Shown here in pieces: positions 47,951 through 57,790 of a DNA stretch of 64,000 bases. The DNA comes from Welwitschia mirabilis. Taxonomy: Eukaryota; Gnetophyta; Gnetopsida; Welwitschiales. A program made the translations under genes and the position numbers. Location of the stretch: NCBI GenBank assembly GCA_051453625.1, contig JBOZIK010000001.1, forward strand, positions 167,847,545 to 167,911,544. The letters run 5' to 3'. The notes below the pieces were generated by a model. The model worked only from the letters and a program-made list of their open reading frames with translations, did not search any database and had not been told where the DNA came from. Position 1 is the first letter of the stretch. Each line of letters opens with the position of its first letter.

Positions 47951-49730
47951 ATAAGTTAGGCCCTGAATCCATTTCAACTAGCTTCCAATCTTCAACTTAT
48001 CTATCCTTATAGTTTTTAGAATGATAATCAACCTAAGAAAATTATAGGATATTTCATTAGACTAAAACAAATTCTAGGGGATTATCTTCAACATTACGCA
48101 TATCAAATGTAGCTCCTAGATCTTTGTGATAATAGATAGACCTTTGAAGAGTATCCTTAATCCTCTTCATACATAGATCAAACTTCTTACAACTTTGAAG
48201 TTGAAAATTCCTATTATTAACCAAGAGAGTTTGATCCTACTTCTTTCTTTAGTCCTCATAATTCTTATCCTTTAACTTCATATTTGATGTTCTTGAATCC
48301 ATACCCTTTGTTTTCTATTCCATATTCTTCATCCTTTAACCAACACCCTTTGTCTCCCAAGCTCTCTTTAAATTAATTGAAAGATACCCTTATATAATTC
48401 ATAGAAGTCCAAAAGCCAATAAATCCAAGACAAGAGTAAATAAATCAAATATTGAGTAAGATATTCAACAAATAATCCATGTCACTAATCAAATCTATAA
48501 TGCACTAAAAGAAGAAAACCTTCTTACATTTATGAACCTACAAGCCTAGAAAACCTTGAAGGGATTAATAAAACTAGAAGTGACAACATCTAAACCTTTT
48601 CCCTTAGGAATGAGGAAGAATCTCATAATGAAACCAATGTTGACATCCAAGAGGACCTTGAGTATAGATGTTAATTAGAGAGTGAACATTAGTGTGAATG
48701 TAGATTATACTTTGAAGTAGGACTAGACACTTCAGATAATGATGATCAATCTATAGTTAGTAAGCAAACATATAAGGGAGAATAAAAATCCAAATGCCAC
48801 ACAATAGAGGATGAATCAATGAGTGACATGGATAACAATGGAATTAAACCTATTTTTGAACCTCAACCAGTGTTACCTGCACAACCTTATGAGGAATAAT
48901 CCTTTAACAATGTTAATAAGAGAAAGAACATTATCCAAGACCCTTTTCAAAATCCATCCTTTAAGTAATCTTTTTCTTAACAACCCATTAAACCAACTAT
49001 GACATTTTCATCTCTTAAATAAGACTTAAACCTTCATGATGAAGATAAACTCGTACCTTTAGAATCATCTTCTCATAGCTTTCTTAATAATCATTCACCT
49101 ATTATGGCTTTTACTTCACCTTTATCTTCACCTGAAAATAATGTCTTGTGTGAGTTGTTAAATAACAAGAATAAGCTAAGGGTTGAAAAATTTCTGATTT
49201 TGAATAAGTTAATTTTACTACTAGTGTTGATGTTATTTAAAATTTTATAAATTCATGTATAAATGTTTATAGGGATTCGATATCCTCTTTGAATGAGTTG
49301 TATAATTTTAAGTCATTATTTAAACATTGCATTTATTATTTTGAACTTTCATATTTGTAATACCTTATGAAAAACCTTAAAAAAATTTTCATTTCATTGC
49401 ATGCATTTAGATTAGATTTTTCTTTTAATTTGAATTATCCTTTTAGAAAAAATTTTACTTTAAGAAAATAAAAAATTTTATGCTTGATTCCCTTTCTCAT
49501 CTGAAACCTTACAAGTACTTCTACTTGTACAATTACCTTTTTAAACATTTTCAAGTGAAAAATCCAAAATTTTACCCACACCACCAAGTAAACAATGATT
49601 GCCTTGGCTTTCATCTTCCATCACCCTTCGTTTGGCCCCATCCCATAAAGTCCACTAGCCATCCTCCCCTTCTATCTATCCATGAGTTTTTAAGGTTAGA
49701 TGATCCTAGTTGATAGCCCTAAGAGAATAA
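47951..49730 (+). pseudogene. Conserved unknown ORF relic, unit E2
   Basis: The start region (ATA for ATG at 47951) reads with stops SxALNPF, matching E3. Blocks in order: a Tyr/Pro/Ser-rich head, a helix region with NKSKTRVNKS and TNQIYNALKEENLLTF (48420-48530), and an acidic middle with FPLRNEEESHNETN, EDLEYR, TSDNDDQSIVSKQTYKGE and ESMSDMDNNGIKPIFEP (48600-48870). A block with LYNFKSLFKHCIYYFELSYL and then IFISLHAFRLDFSF follows (49240-49470). The C-terminal block (49480-49713, open) has LKPYKYFYLYNYLF, HFQVKNPKFYP and SIHEFLRLDD. The helix and acidic part recall the Athila Gag C-terminus. The last two blocks match nothing I know. PR, RT and INT are absent. Confidence 0.6.
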
Positions 49731-50085
49731 ATTATTAATAAGTAATTTCATTATCAATATGAATTATGTAGAATTTAGGTTTACTTGTAGGTTTTAAAGA
49801 AAAATTTTTGCTTATTTTCAAGTCAACAAGTTAAGTTTTAGTTTCATTTAAGGTATTTCAATGGGAAAATATGATTGAATTAAGGTGGAATCTACTTTTA
49901 TGTCAAGTTAATTGTTTTACAAGAATTTTATAGGAACAAGATTTGTCTTGATTAGGCTAATGATCCAATGACTCCTTATGTGCATAAAAATGTATTAAAT
50001 ATTATAAACATTATAATAAAGAAAATAAAAATATCTCCTCTTTAAAATCACATTATTTTATGATTAATTAAAATTAGGTTTAGTT

Positions 50086-50192
50086 AACTGCATTGGGGCT
50101 ATGAATGCTTGTGGGCAGTGCAGCTCTAACAATTTAACTTATGACATGTTCAACTACATCATGGCTATGAACATTTGTTGATAATGTAGCAC
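50086..50192 (+). other. Conserved double hairpin, unit E2
   Basis: First: CTGCAT (50088-50093) with GTGCAG (50118-50123), one G-U pair. Second: CTACAT (50154-50159) with ATGTAG (50184-50189), a fully paired variant of CTGCAT/ATGCAG. The loops share GGCTATGAA. Confidence 0.7.
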
Positions 50193-50908
50193 TAACTCTT
50201 TCATAAATCAACATGTTTAACTTTTTTGGAAGGATATGTCATAATATTGAATGCCAATTATATTAAAATGCTAAAAATAAGACACAAAGCATGACTATAG
50301 AAAAGGTAAATTGGAATGAGAAAGATGGAATTGGGAGGTGCTTTTTATGTTTACTTTTATTTAACTTGTATACTTGGATATTTTTCTTGACTTATTTTTG
50401 ATTAATTCTAGGTCTACTTATAGGATATCTTATTTGTTTAATAATGTAATACATTTAAATTTAGAATAAACTTTATGAAATTTTAATAAATGTGACCATT
50501 AATTTAGGTAATCTATCTTTTGAATTTGTAGATAATGGATTTTCATTAGATTGCATGTTTTATGTTCCTTAAATTAAATTTTAATTTAAGTCTTATATGT
50601 GTGGTTTTTCCTAAATACATTCATCATCATCTAGTACTAGCCTAATTAACTCATTCCCTAAAGCCTTGTGTAAATTTTCCATCTTTGTAACTTTAGGATA
50701 AAGTTTAATTTTTGGTTGGGAGTATGACATCTGCTTTTATAGAATTTTTTTAATTTCGATGCCTTAGTTATTAAAAATTAATTAAAATTTTCACAAAATG
50801 TTATATCATCTCCTTAGTTGCCATTTGCACTTAGTCAATGTTTTCATACTTCACCATTTCTTTATCACCTGTTTGCTAAGGATCTAGTAAAAGCCTGGTT
50901 AGAAGGTA
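50193..50908 (+). mobile_element. Unit E2 3' untranslated region and polypurine tract
   Basis: Non-coding. It is similar to E3 57800-58499, including GGATAAAGTTTAATTTTGG and TTGGGAGTATGACAT (50697-50733), a counterpart of the G-rich tract after Pol in Athila-like elements. AGAAGGTA abuts LTR3. Confidence 0.55.
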
Positions 50909-52227
50909 TGTTTGCATGCCAAAATTAAAATTTTAAGCAAGAATAATTGATCAATTTAGAATAAGGAAACACTTAATTTATTGATTTATCATAAAATGAT
51001 GTCTTCTATTGTTTTTAAAATAAAATTTAATATTATATTTTTCTCCATAATAATTGCAAGTCTTTAGTCACATTTTAGAATACATGATATAAGATGGACA
51101 TAATTCCAAATAAAATAACTGTGACAATGGAGAAATAAAGTGGGAACATGTAGTAGCATTAGAAGACATGTGGTAGAGGCATGTGAAGGTGGAATTGGAG
51201 ACATGTGGCAATAGCACTAGTGGATAGAGGAATATGGATCTAAAGGCCATATGTTGGACTCATCACGATAAAGATTCCACTAAATGCTATATGATGATCT
51301 CCACTAAATACTACAAGACAACCTCTAAAAAATGATATAAGACAAAGCTTTATATACCTAATGATACAAGCAAAGAGTTTGTAACCATCCCTCACCCCCA
51401 TCTCTTCATATAAAATGGCCTTAAACCTTTCATTGTATGCATCTTTTGATTGGACTATCATGGGGAAGACTTGGAGGCTAGGATGTCATGGTGCTCTAAA
51501 ACGTTTTTTCGGGTGCAGAATGATCCATGACTAGTTGAAGAGTTCCTCTTCTCCTCTTACTCCATTGATGTAATGTATATTTCATTCAAGTTTAACACAA
51601 GAATTGGTTTAAGCCTTTTTATTATTAATGAACAATTTTCATTAGTATTGGAAATGTTTAGATAGAACTAGTTCTTAAAGCAAGTTTTATTTTTTCATTG
51701 TTAATGCACAATAAAATTGTATTAGTAATTTTTAGGTAAAGCTTATTTAATTATTAAATTTTTTCAAATCATATGAGTTATTTAACATACTTTCATGGTT
51801 TATAGTTCCTATTATTTGACAGATCTTGTGCACTTAGGTTCATACTTTTCATGCTTATAAAGGGCTGTGAAGTATCAAGAGGACTTAATAACTTACCAAC
51901 ACTCATATAGTGGATGAGATTATGCCTCCATGCTGAGCTTTAATGACTTTATGATTGTAAGTGTATTTTAAGATACAAGAATCTTTAAAGCAAAGGAGAA
52001 AAGTTAGATGAATCACTAAATCTTTAGAGCATTTTTATTCCCTTGTGTTGCTAATTGAAGATCACTTTCTTTTTCTCAAACTCTAATTTCACTTTTATTT
52101 GATTTTTAATTGCAAGTTAGAATAGTTGTGTATCTTTTGATTAATTTACCTCCTACATCCATGTGGAAGAACGATACTAGGTATTTCATTTAGTTTTAAA
52201 TCCAGACATTATATTGCAAAGTTAACA
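50909..52227 (+). repeat. E array LTR3
   Basis: About 1319 bp, TGTTTGCATGCC to GTTAACA. It shares the U3 CCACTAAATGCTA-type repeats (51270-51370), a TATA region ATATAAAATGG (51407-51417) and the ACGATACTAGGTATTTC motif near the end with the other copies. Both a polypurine tract before it and a primer site after it are present, so it serves as 3' LTR of E2 and 5' LTR of E3. Confidence 0.8.
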
Positions 52228-52230
52228 GAT

Positions 52231-52250
52231 TTTGATGCCATTACTAGGGA
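52231..52250 (+). other. Primer binding site, unit E3
   Basis: TTTGATGCCATTACTAGGGA after LTR3, a decayed tRNA-Asp-type site. Confidence 0.7.
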
Positions 52251-52921
52251 TGTATTGGCACAGTAATTTTTCATGAGTACATGATTATTTTTCTTGCAAT
52301 TTTTAGTTATATTTTGTTTTTCTAGTGGTGGGTATTAGTCCTCTTCAGTGATACCCACACTAGTCTATTTTTCTTTTCTTTTGTATATTGATTTATTTTT
52401 ATTTCTAGTGCTCGGTACTGATCCTTTTTCTAGTGTTAACCAAATGGGTCTTTTTTGTTTTTATTTTTAAAGTTTTTCCCCCTCTTATAGTGATAGGTAC
52501 TAGTCCATTTCTAGTAATACCTAAACTAGCTCAAGTTGTTAAGTTTAGTTATCCTTTTAACATCTAAAACTTTATTTTGATATTAGATATTTTTGAGTTA
52601 TAGATCTATTGGCTTTCTTTTAGGTGCAACCAAACATAAGATTGCGATTTTAAACTAAATCAAACTCTAATGATTTATGTGTTTCGTGTATTGTCTAATT
52701 TTTATAAATTCTATGTACATTTTTCAATTCTATTAGCTTTTATTTCTATTAAAAATTTTAAGAAAAATTAAAAACATTAGGTTTAGTTTTCTAGGTTGTA
52801 AAATTTTAATTTTTAGATATTTTTATGATTCTATTAGCTTTTTTTCCCAAACTAGTATTGCAAATCCTAGAAAACACAAACCTTTAGCCAAAACTGTCAG
52901 TTGTTTTCTTGAACTTAAACC
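52251..52921 (+). mobile_element. Unit E3 leader
   Basis: Homologous to the E2 leader, with GGTATTAGTCCTCTTCAGTG and GGTACTAGTCCATTTCTAG repeats (52327-52520). No coding signs until the ATG at 52922. Confidence 0.55.
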
Positions 52922-53561
52922 ATGAGTTGGGCCTTAAATCCATTTCAAATAGTGTCTAATCAGCAACCTATCTATCTTTATAGTTTTCAATATGATAATC
53001 AACCTAAACAAGCCATGGGAAATTTTATTAGACCAAAAAAAAACTCTTGGAAATTACCTTCAATGTAACTCATATCAATCAAAAGCCTTAGATCCTTTTG
53101 ATAATAGACAAAACTTTGAAGAATATCCTTAATCCTTTTCATATCTGGATTAAACTCCTTATAACTTTGAATTTGAAAATCCCTATCATGAATCAAGACA
53201 GTTTGATCCCACTTCCTCCTTCATTCCTCATGATCCTTATCCTTTACCATTATATTCGCATTTATCATCCTTTAACCCCCATCCTTTATTGTCATTCTCA
53301 TATGCTTCATCATCTGATCACTACCCATCAACTTCATACAACCAATAAATAACTTCATCTTTTCTTGAGGATACCTTTTAAAAATTTTTAGAAGGTAGTT
53401 CTAAATCTTCTTCCAACATTCAACAATCCTTTTCAAATTCCTTGGAAGAAGCCCTGATGAGATTTATGGAAGTAAAAAAAATTCTTAAGCAAAGAAACCA
53501 AAGATTTAAGCAAGTAAGCCAAAGACTTAAGCAAGTAAGCCAAAGACTTAAGCAAGATATC
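52922..53561 (+). pseudogene. Conserved unknown ORF relic, unit E3, N-terminal part
   Basis: From the ATG at 52922 the frame reads MSWALNPFQIVSNQQPIY and, with three or four stops, a Tyr/Pro/Ser/Phe-rich head (PYNFEFENPYHESRQFDPTS, then FIPHDPYPLP, then SSDHYPSTSYNQ). A helix region follows with SLEEALMRFMEVKKIL and three heptads of the KQVSQRL type (53498-53557). The helix start recalls the SLEDLVKxF segment of the Athila Gag tail. The frame is cut at 53561 by a 2.6-kb insertion and resumes at 56207 with QIIAQISNALEEENLSTFYE. The overlapping ORF 53098-53352 is an out-of-frame shadow. Confidence 0.6.
53498..53557 (+). repeat. 21-bp tandem repeat encoding heptads
   Basis: Three copies of CCAAAGACTTAAGCAAGTAAG or a variant, each exactly seven codons (QRLKQVS). 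The period equals one coiled-coil heptad, so copy-number change lengthens the helix without breaking its register. Confidence 0.85.
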
Positions 53562-54097
53562 TATATATGAATTTTACACTCTCATTTTTCTTTTATGAAT
53601 AGAAATTACAAGGAAATGTAAAACATACACAAATTGTGAGCCAAGTAATGGCCATTGAGTACATAACAATAGAAACTAAGAGCAATCTTATCTAAAGGTT
53701 GCCAAATACAATTTCTTACTCAAGAAATCCTTTTGAAGGATACGACACTTGTAATGAAAAGGGAACTGCATATATTTCATTTGGTGAATGGGTTAATGCA
53801 AAGAAACCTCATGGCCCGCTCCCCTGACTCTAACATACATTAGCCCATCGTAGTCCTGAGTCCATCCTTCAATCTCCTCGTCATCTCCGTACCATGTATG
53901 TCATTCGCTAAGCTTTTCTAATTTTAGCCCATTTAGGGAATGCTTAGTTCATGCCAAAAGAAGAACCGAGCCTGTATGTCCATTGAAAACCCAAATGATG
54001 GTATTCATTGTTTCAAGGAAAAAAAAAAAAAAAAAAAACAGAGAGCAAATCCCTAGCTTTGCATTCTCAATCACAAAATCTGTCAAGAAATATGGCA
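53562..54097. other. Left part of insertion, no gene recognised
   Basis: AT-rich until about 53790, then less so (53800-53960, for example GGCCCGCTCCCCTGACTC). The A20 run at 54019-54038 is the longest clean A tract in the insert. Nothing coding is identified. Confidence 0.5.
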
Positions 54098-54472
54098 TCA
54101 AAGACTTTCATTCGTCCTCTTCATCCAATCTTCTGCTAAAATATGCCCCAACATAAATGAAATCTTAATCACACACATAAATAAAAGTGTCATAAACCTT
54201 ATTCTTGGAGTAAACAACATCCAGCCTCCTGTTTCACAGAAAATACTAATATGCAAAAACGCCAGAAACTCAGCAAATCCAAGGTAAATAATAGACCAAG
54301 AGCAAGTTTCGGAGAAATTTAACCTTAACTTAGCTATCATTAGAAACATTACGGAAGGAGAAACCTGCCTCCAGTACTGATTAATGATGTTCTTGAAATA
54401 CACTGATACCTTACCGCTAGGCTTCATTCTTAACTCTCCTATGTGAAGAGCGAAATTTTTCACCATTGACAT
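54098..54472 (-). CDS. Unrecognised 124-residue ORF
   Basis: The longest gap-free ORF in the window apart from retroelement pieces. Its N-terminal third (MVKNFALHIGELRMKPSGKV, then VYFKNIINQYW) looks like ordinary soluble protein. The rest is hydrophobic (FLAFLHISIF, then GWMLF) and may be intron or untranslated sequence read through, because the change falls just after CAG-GTTTCT, a possible splice donor on the minus strand. It may therefore be a captured exon instead of a whole gene. I do not recognise the family. The local base composition differs from the flanking retroelement. Confidence 0.3.
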   Translation of the reverse strand: MSMVKNFALHIGELRMKPSGKVSVYFKNIINQYWRQVSPSVMFLMIAKLRLNFSETCSWSIIYLGFAEFLAFLHISIFCETGGWMLFTPRIRFMTLLFMCVIKISFMLGHILAEDWMKRTNESL

Positions 54473-54780
54473 TTAAGTTGGCAATGCCATTTTCAACCAC
54501 TTAATCATCATCTAATTTATGCGGAACTGTTTCTATTGTCTATACAAGAGTTCCTTCTAGACTTTACTCTGAGACATCAACATGAAACAAGCTTGTTTTG
54601 CAGGTCCAAGAGGCATAACAATTTTTTATTGTAAAACTCAACATGAAATGGATGATCAAGTGAAAAACATTTTATTGTTTGATTATTGTTACACCTAGAT
54701 GATCTTGAGCCCTCTTGGCTTGCAAAATGAGGGAGGACATCATAACACATCACCTTTGGTAACTTATCCCTATCACAACC

Positions 54781-55262
54781 CCACAACATGCACTCTCTCC
54801 ACCTTGTACCTTGCTAAGCGTGGGTCAAGATTTTTCTAGTACACAGAATGTATCAAGTTCTCCGAAAGATGAGGCTTGGAAAGTGAATGTACGTATTCAA
54901 GGTTGTGACATGGAACATGGATATCTATGTGGCAGCATGGAAGCTCTCAATGTACCCACAGCTGAAACTCCTATTGTAACATTTTGGCAAGGCAAAATTG
55001 TTGATAAAAAGAATTACACATTTTACACTGGGAAATGGGAAGCAATGGCAGAAACTAATATAAGGCATTGGTCATAATTTCCAAGCTTTGTTCCCCTTAT
55101 TAGTCATGTTGAATACAATGGAGGCAAATCATTGGATCTAATGATAGTTCAGTGAATGGCTATTATTATGATTCCAATAGCAGTCCTTTTCAGAAATTGG
55201 AACTTAAAGCAACAAATAAAGGTATGGCCAGATACAGCTTTGCCTCATATCAGTTTCAGTAA
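54781..55262 (+). pseudogene. GID4 (Vid24-domain) pseudogene
   Basis: The frame gives HALSPPCTLLSVGQDF, then KDEAWKVNVRIQGCDMEHGY, LCGSMEALNVP, TPIVTFWQGKIVD and NYTFYTGKWEA. This is the plant GID4 protein, the substrate-recognition subunit of the GID/CTLH ubiquitin ligase that binds N-terminal Pro degrons. A Lys codon has become TAA (55075-55077). The frame then continues with FPSFVPL and GGKSLDL. After about 55142 a middle segment that I estimate at roughly 40 residues is missing and the frame shifts. The end is intact: NGYYYDSNSSPFQKLELKA, then YSFASYQFQ and TAA at 55260-55262. No intron is seen and an A-rich run follows within 60 bp, so a retrocopy is likely. Start codon and extreme N-terminus are not clear. 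Confidence 0.8.
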
Positions 55263-55324
55263 GGAACATATGCAAAATCATTGCTCATAGTCCTATCTCT
55301 TAAGGGTTTTTGATTAAAAAAAAA

Positions 55325-55870
55325 GAGGACAAAAAGAGAAGGCGCGATTAGAGAAAAAGAAGAGACTCAGGGAGTTAAGGATTGCTTCACATGCCATCAA
55401 AAAGATCTGGAATTAAAGCGGAACAGGCTCAGGATGAGATAACAGCATTATTTTCCAAAGAAATAAACGACAAAAAATGCCATAACCAAAGAGAAAGGGA
55501 TTCGCAATAGAAAGGATGGCAAAAATGCATTAATAGGAGGCCCAATGCATAATAGAGCAATGCAAGAGGAGATCACAGACCAGGGGCAGCGCACATTATG
55601 GAAGAAACGGCGTCATAAAGCATCAAAGATCAGAGGCGATGTGAAATAACAGTGAATCATCAGAGCAACGAATCAAAAAAACACATCAAAATGCAGGAGG
55701 CACCATAGAGAAAGAAGGGTAAAATGCCAAGTGCACCAAAGTGAGGGCGAAATCAGAGTGAACCAGAACATAGAGAAACACCGCCATTAGAGTACAGCAG
55801 ACAGGGGCGAATGTCGCAGGCAGCAGGTGCAGTACATAGGCACACAACAAAGGCTACACAGAAAAATTGC
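55325..55870. other. GC-richer tract of unknown origin
   Basis: Purine-rich on the plus strand, with clusters like GGGGCAGCGCAC and GGGGCGAATGTCGCAGGCAG. It is markedly richer in G and C than any other stretch of similar length in the window. On the minus strand a short open reading begins MAVFLYVLVHSDFALTLVHL near 55790. It could be exon or untranslated sequence from a captured gene, or an organellar fragment. I could not identify it. Confidence 0.4.
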
Positions 55871-56206
55871 TAGGTTCCATAATCAACGATTTAAACAAAT
55901 CATATACCATTTGAATTTTTTTTGTTACATGATAAATGATTTTCTACATTAGGCACTGTACATTCGTACATCTAAATACAATACCTTAGTATGCTTTTTA
56001 TTTCCTTTAGAAACCAATAGAAAGAAATATATTGGATTTTCTATTTAAAAAAATATTATTATTTCATAGCTAGCCTTTTCTTTCATTCATTCCATAAAAA
56101 ACCAAAATTTGACTTTAGAAGGAGGGCCATAGATACAATTTAAGTGACGCTAAGCAAAATCAGAAAACCAAAATTAATTTAATCATTGCAAAAAATTATC
56201 ATAACA
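55871..56206. other. Right part of insertion, AT-rich
   Basis: No gene recognised. The composition returns to AT-rich. The exact right boundary rests on where the E3 ORF resumes. Confidence 0.45.
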
Positions 56207-57300
56207 ATATCCAAGAATTAACCCAAATCATTGCTCAAATTTCTAATGCACTAGAAGAAGAAAACCTTTCTACATTTTATGAATTTATAAGCCTAAAAAA
56301 CATTAAAGAAAATAATAAAACTAGAAGTGACAACATCCAAACCTTATCCCTTAGGAATTAGGAAAAAAAACTATAAATACAATAATGATGAAATCCAAGA
56401 GAACCTCAAGTTTAGACATTACTTAGAGAATGAACAATTATATGAATATACACTATACATTGGAATATAATTAGAAACTTTAAATGATGATGATCAATTT
56501 ATAGTAAGTAAGAAAACATTTGAGGGAAAAGAAAAATTTGAATGCTACATAATATAGGACAAATCAATGAGTGACATGAACAACAGTGGAATTGAACCTA
56601 CTTTTGAACCTTAACTAATGTTACCTATGTAACCTCGTGATGAAGACTCCTTTAATAAATTTAATAAAGAGAAGAAAATTAACCAAGATCTTTTTCAAAA
56701 TCCATCCTTTGAGTAATAATTTTCTCAACAACACCTTCAACTAAATATGACATTTTCATCTTTTGAATAAGACTTAAACCTTTGTGATGAAGATAAATCC
56801 ACACCTTTGGAATCATCTTTTCTTCAAATTTTTATGAATTCATGTATAAATAATTATAATGATTTTATCTCATCTTTGAATATGTTGTATAATTTCGAGT
56901 CATTATTTGAACATCACGTTTATTACTTTGATCCTTCATGTTTGCAATATCTTGGAAAAAGCCTTGAAAAATTTTTCATTTCATTACATGAATTTAGATT
57001 AGATTTTTATTTTAGAGTAAAATTTCCTTCTAGAATAAATTTTGGCTTGAAAAAATTAAAAATTCTTTAAAATTTTATGCTTGATGCCCTTTCAAGTCTC
57101 AAACCTCGTAAGCACTTCCATGTGTACAATCACTGTCTTAAGTGTTTTTAGGTAGGAAATCCTAAATACCATCCACTACATTTAATAAATATTCATCGCC
57201 ATTCATTTCAATTTTTCATCCCTTTCATTTTCATGACTTTAACCCTTTAAATCCACCAACCATTCGCTCCTTCTATCTATCCATGAATTCATTAGATTAG
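56207..57300 (+). pseudogene. Conserved unknown ORF relic, unit E3, C-terminal part
   Basis: Continues the frame cut at 53561: QIIAQISNALEEENLSTFYE (56220-56290), an acidic region with DDQFIVSKKTFEGKEKFEC and SMSDMNNSGIEPTFEP (56490-56620), then an open 87-residue stretch (56807-57070) with NSCINNYNDFISSLN, LFEHHVYYFDPSCLQYL and FFISLHEFRLDFYF. The C-terminal block has ALSSLKPRKHFHVYNHCLK and VGNPKYHPLH (57080-57190). Compared with E2 the match is strong over all blocks. The protein has no known catalytic motif and is disrupted by stops. Confidence 0.6.
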
Positions 57301-57684
57301 ATAATGCTAGTTAATGGTCTTAAGTGAATAAACCATTAATAAGTGATCACATTAATATTTTGAACTAGATAGAATTTAAGTTTACTTATAGTTTTCAAGA
57401 AGAAGTTTTGCTTATTTTTTAGTTAACTAGTTAAGGCTTAGTTTTACTTAAAGGTCTTCCAATGGAAAAATATGATTAACTTAAGAAGAAATCTATTATC
57501 ATGCCAAGTTAATTATTTTCAAGCATTTTATGGGGATAAGAATTTTCTTGATTAGGATAATGAGCCAATGATCCATTTATGTACATAAAAATGTATTGAA
57601 TATGAAAGGATGATTAAAAATAAAACAAAAATATCTCTTCTCTAAAAGCACATTATTTTATAACAAATTAAATTGGATTTAGTT

Positions 57685-57790
57685 AACTGCATCAAGGCTA
57701 TGGACACTCATGGGCAATGCAGCTCTGATGATTTAACTTATGACATGTTCAACTTCTCAGGGCTATAAAGGTTCACTAGTAATGCAACAC
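57685..57790 (+). other. Conserved double hairpin, unit E3
   Basis: First: CTGCAT (57687-57692) with ATGCAG (57717-57722). Second: a decayed CTTCTC faces ATGCAA near 57781. The loops share GGCTATGGA and GGCTATAAA. Confidence 0.65.

Larger units (their letters stand above)
53562..56206. mobile_element. 2.6-kb insertion in the E3 ORF, with gene-like content
   Basis: The E3 ORF stops at ATATC (53557-53561) and resumes after ATATC (56207-56211), a possible 5-bp target duplication. The insert is clearly less AT-rich than the rest of the window. It contains an A20 run (54019-54038), an unrecognised 124-residue ORF on the minus strand (54098-54472), a GID4 pseudogene on the plus strand (54781-55262), an A-rich run at 55317-55325, and a GC-richer tract (55325-55870). 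I find no clear terminal inverted repeats, LTRs or transposase. It could be a gene-capturing non-autonomous transposon or a filler insertion of genic DNA. Confidence 0.55.

Noticed and set aside
51068-51461. Minus-strand ORFs in LTR3 (also 41394-41680 and 58572-58814)
   Set aside because: They recur at the same place in three LTR copies with no selection evident. They reflect shared LTR sequence and not a gene.
53098-53352. 84-residue His/Leu/Ile-rich ORF
   Set aside because: Out-of-frame shadow of the Tyr/Pro-rich head of the E3 ORF. The true frame aligns to units E2 and B.
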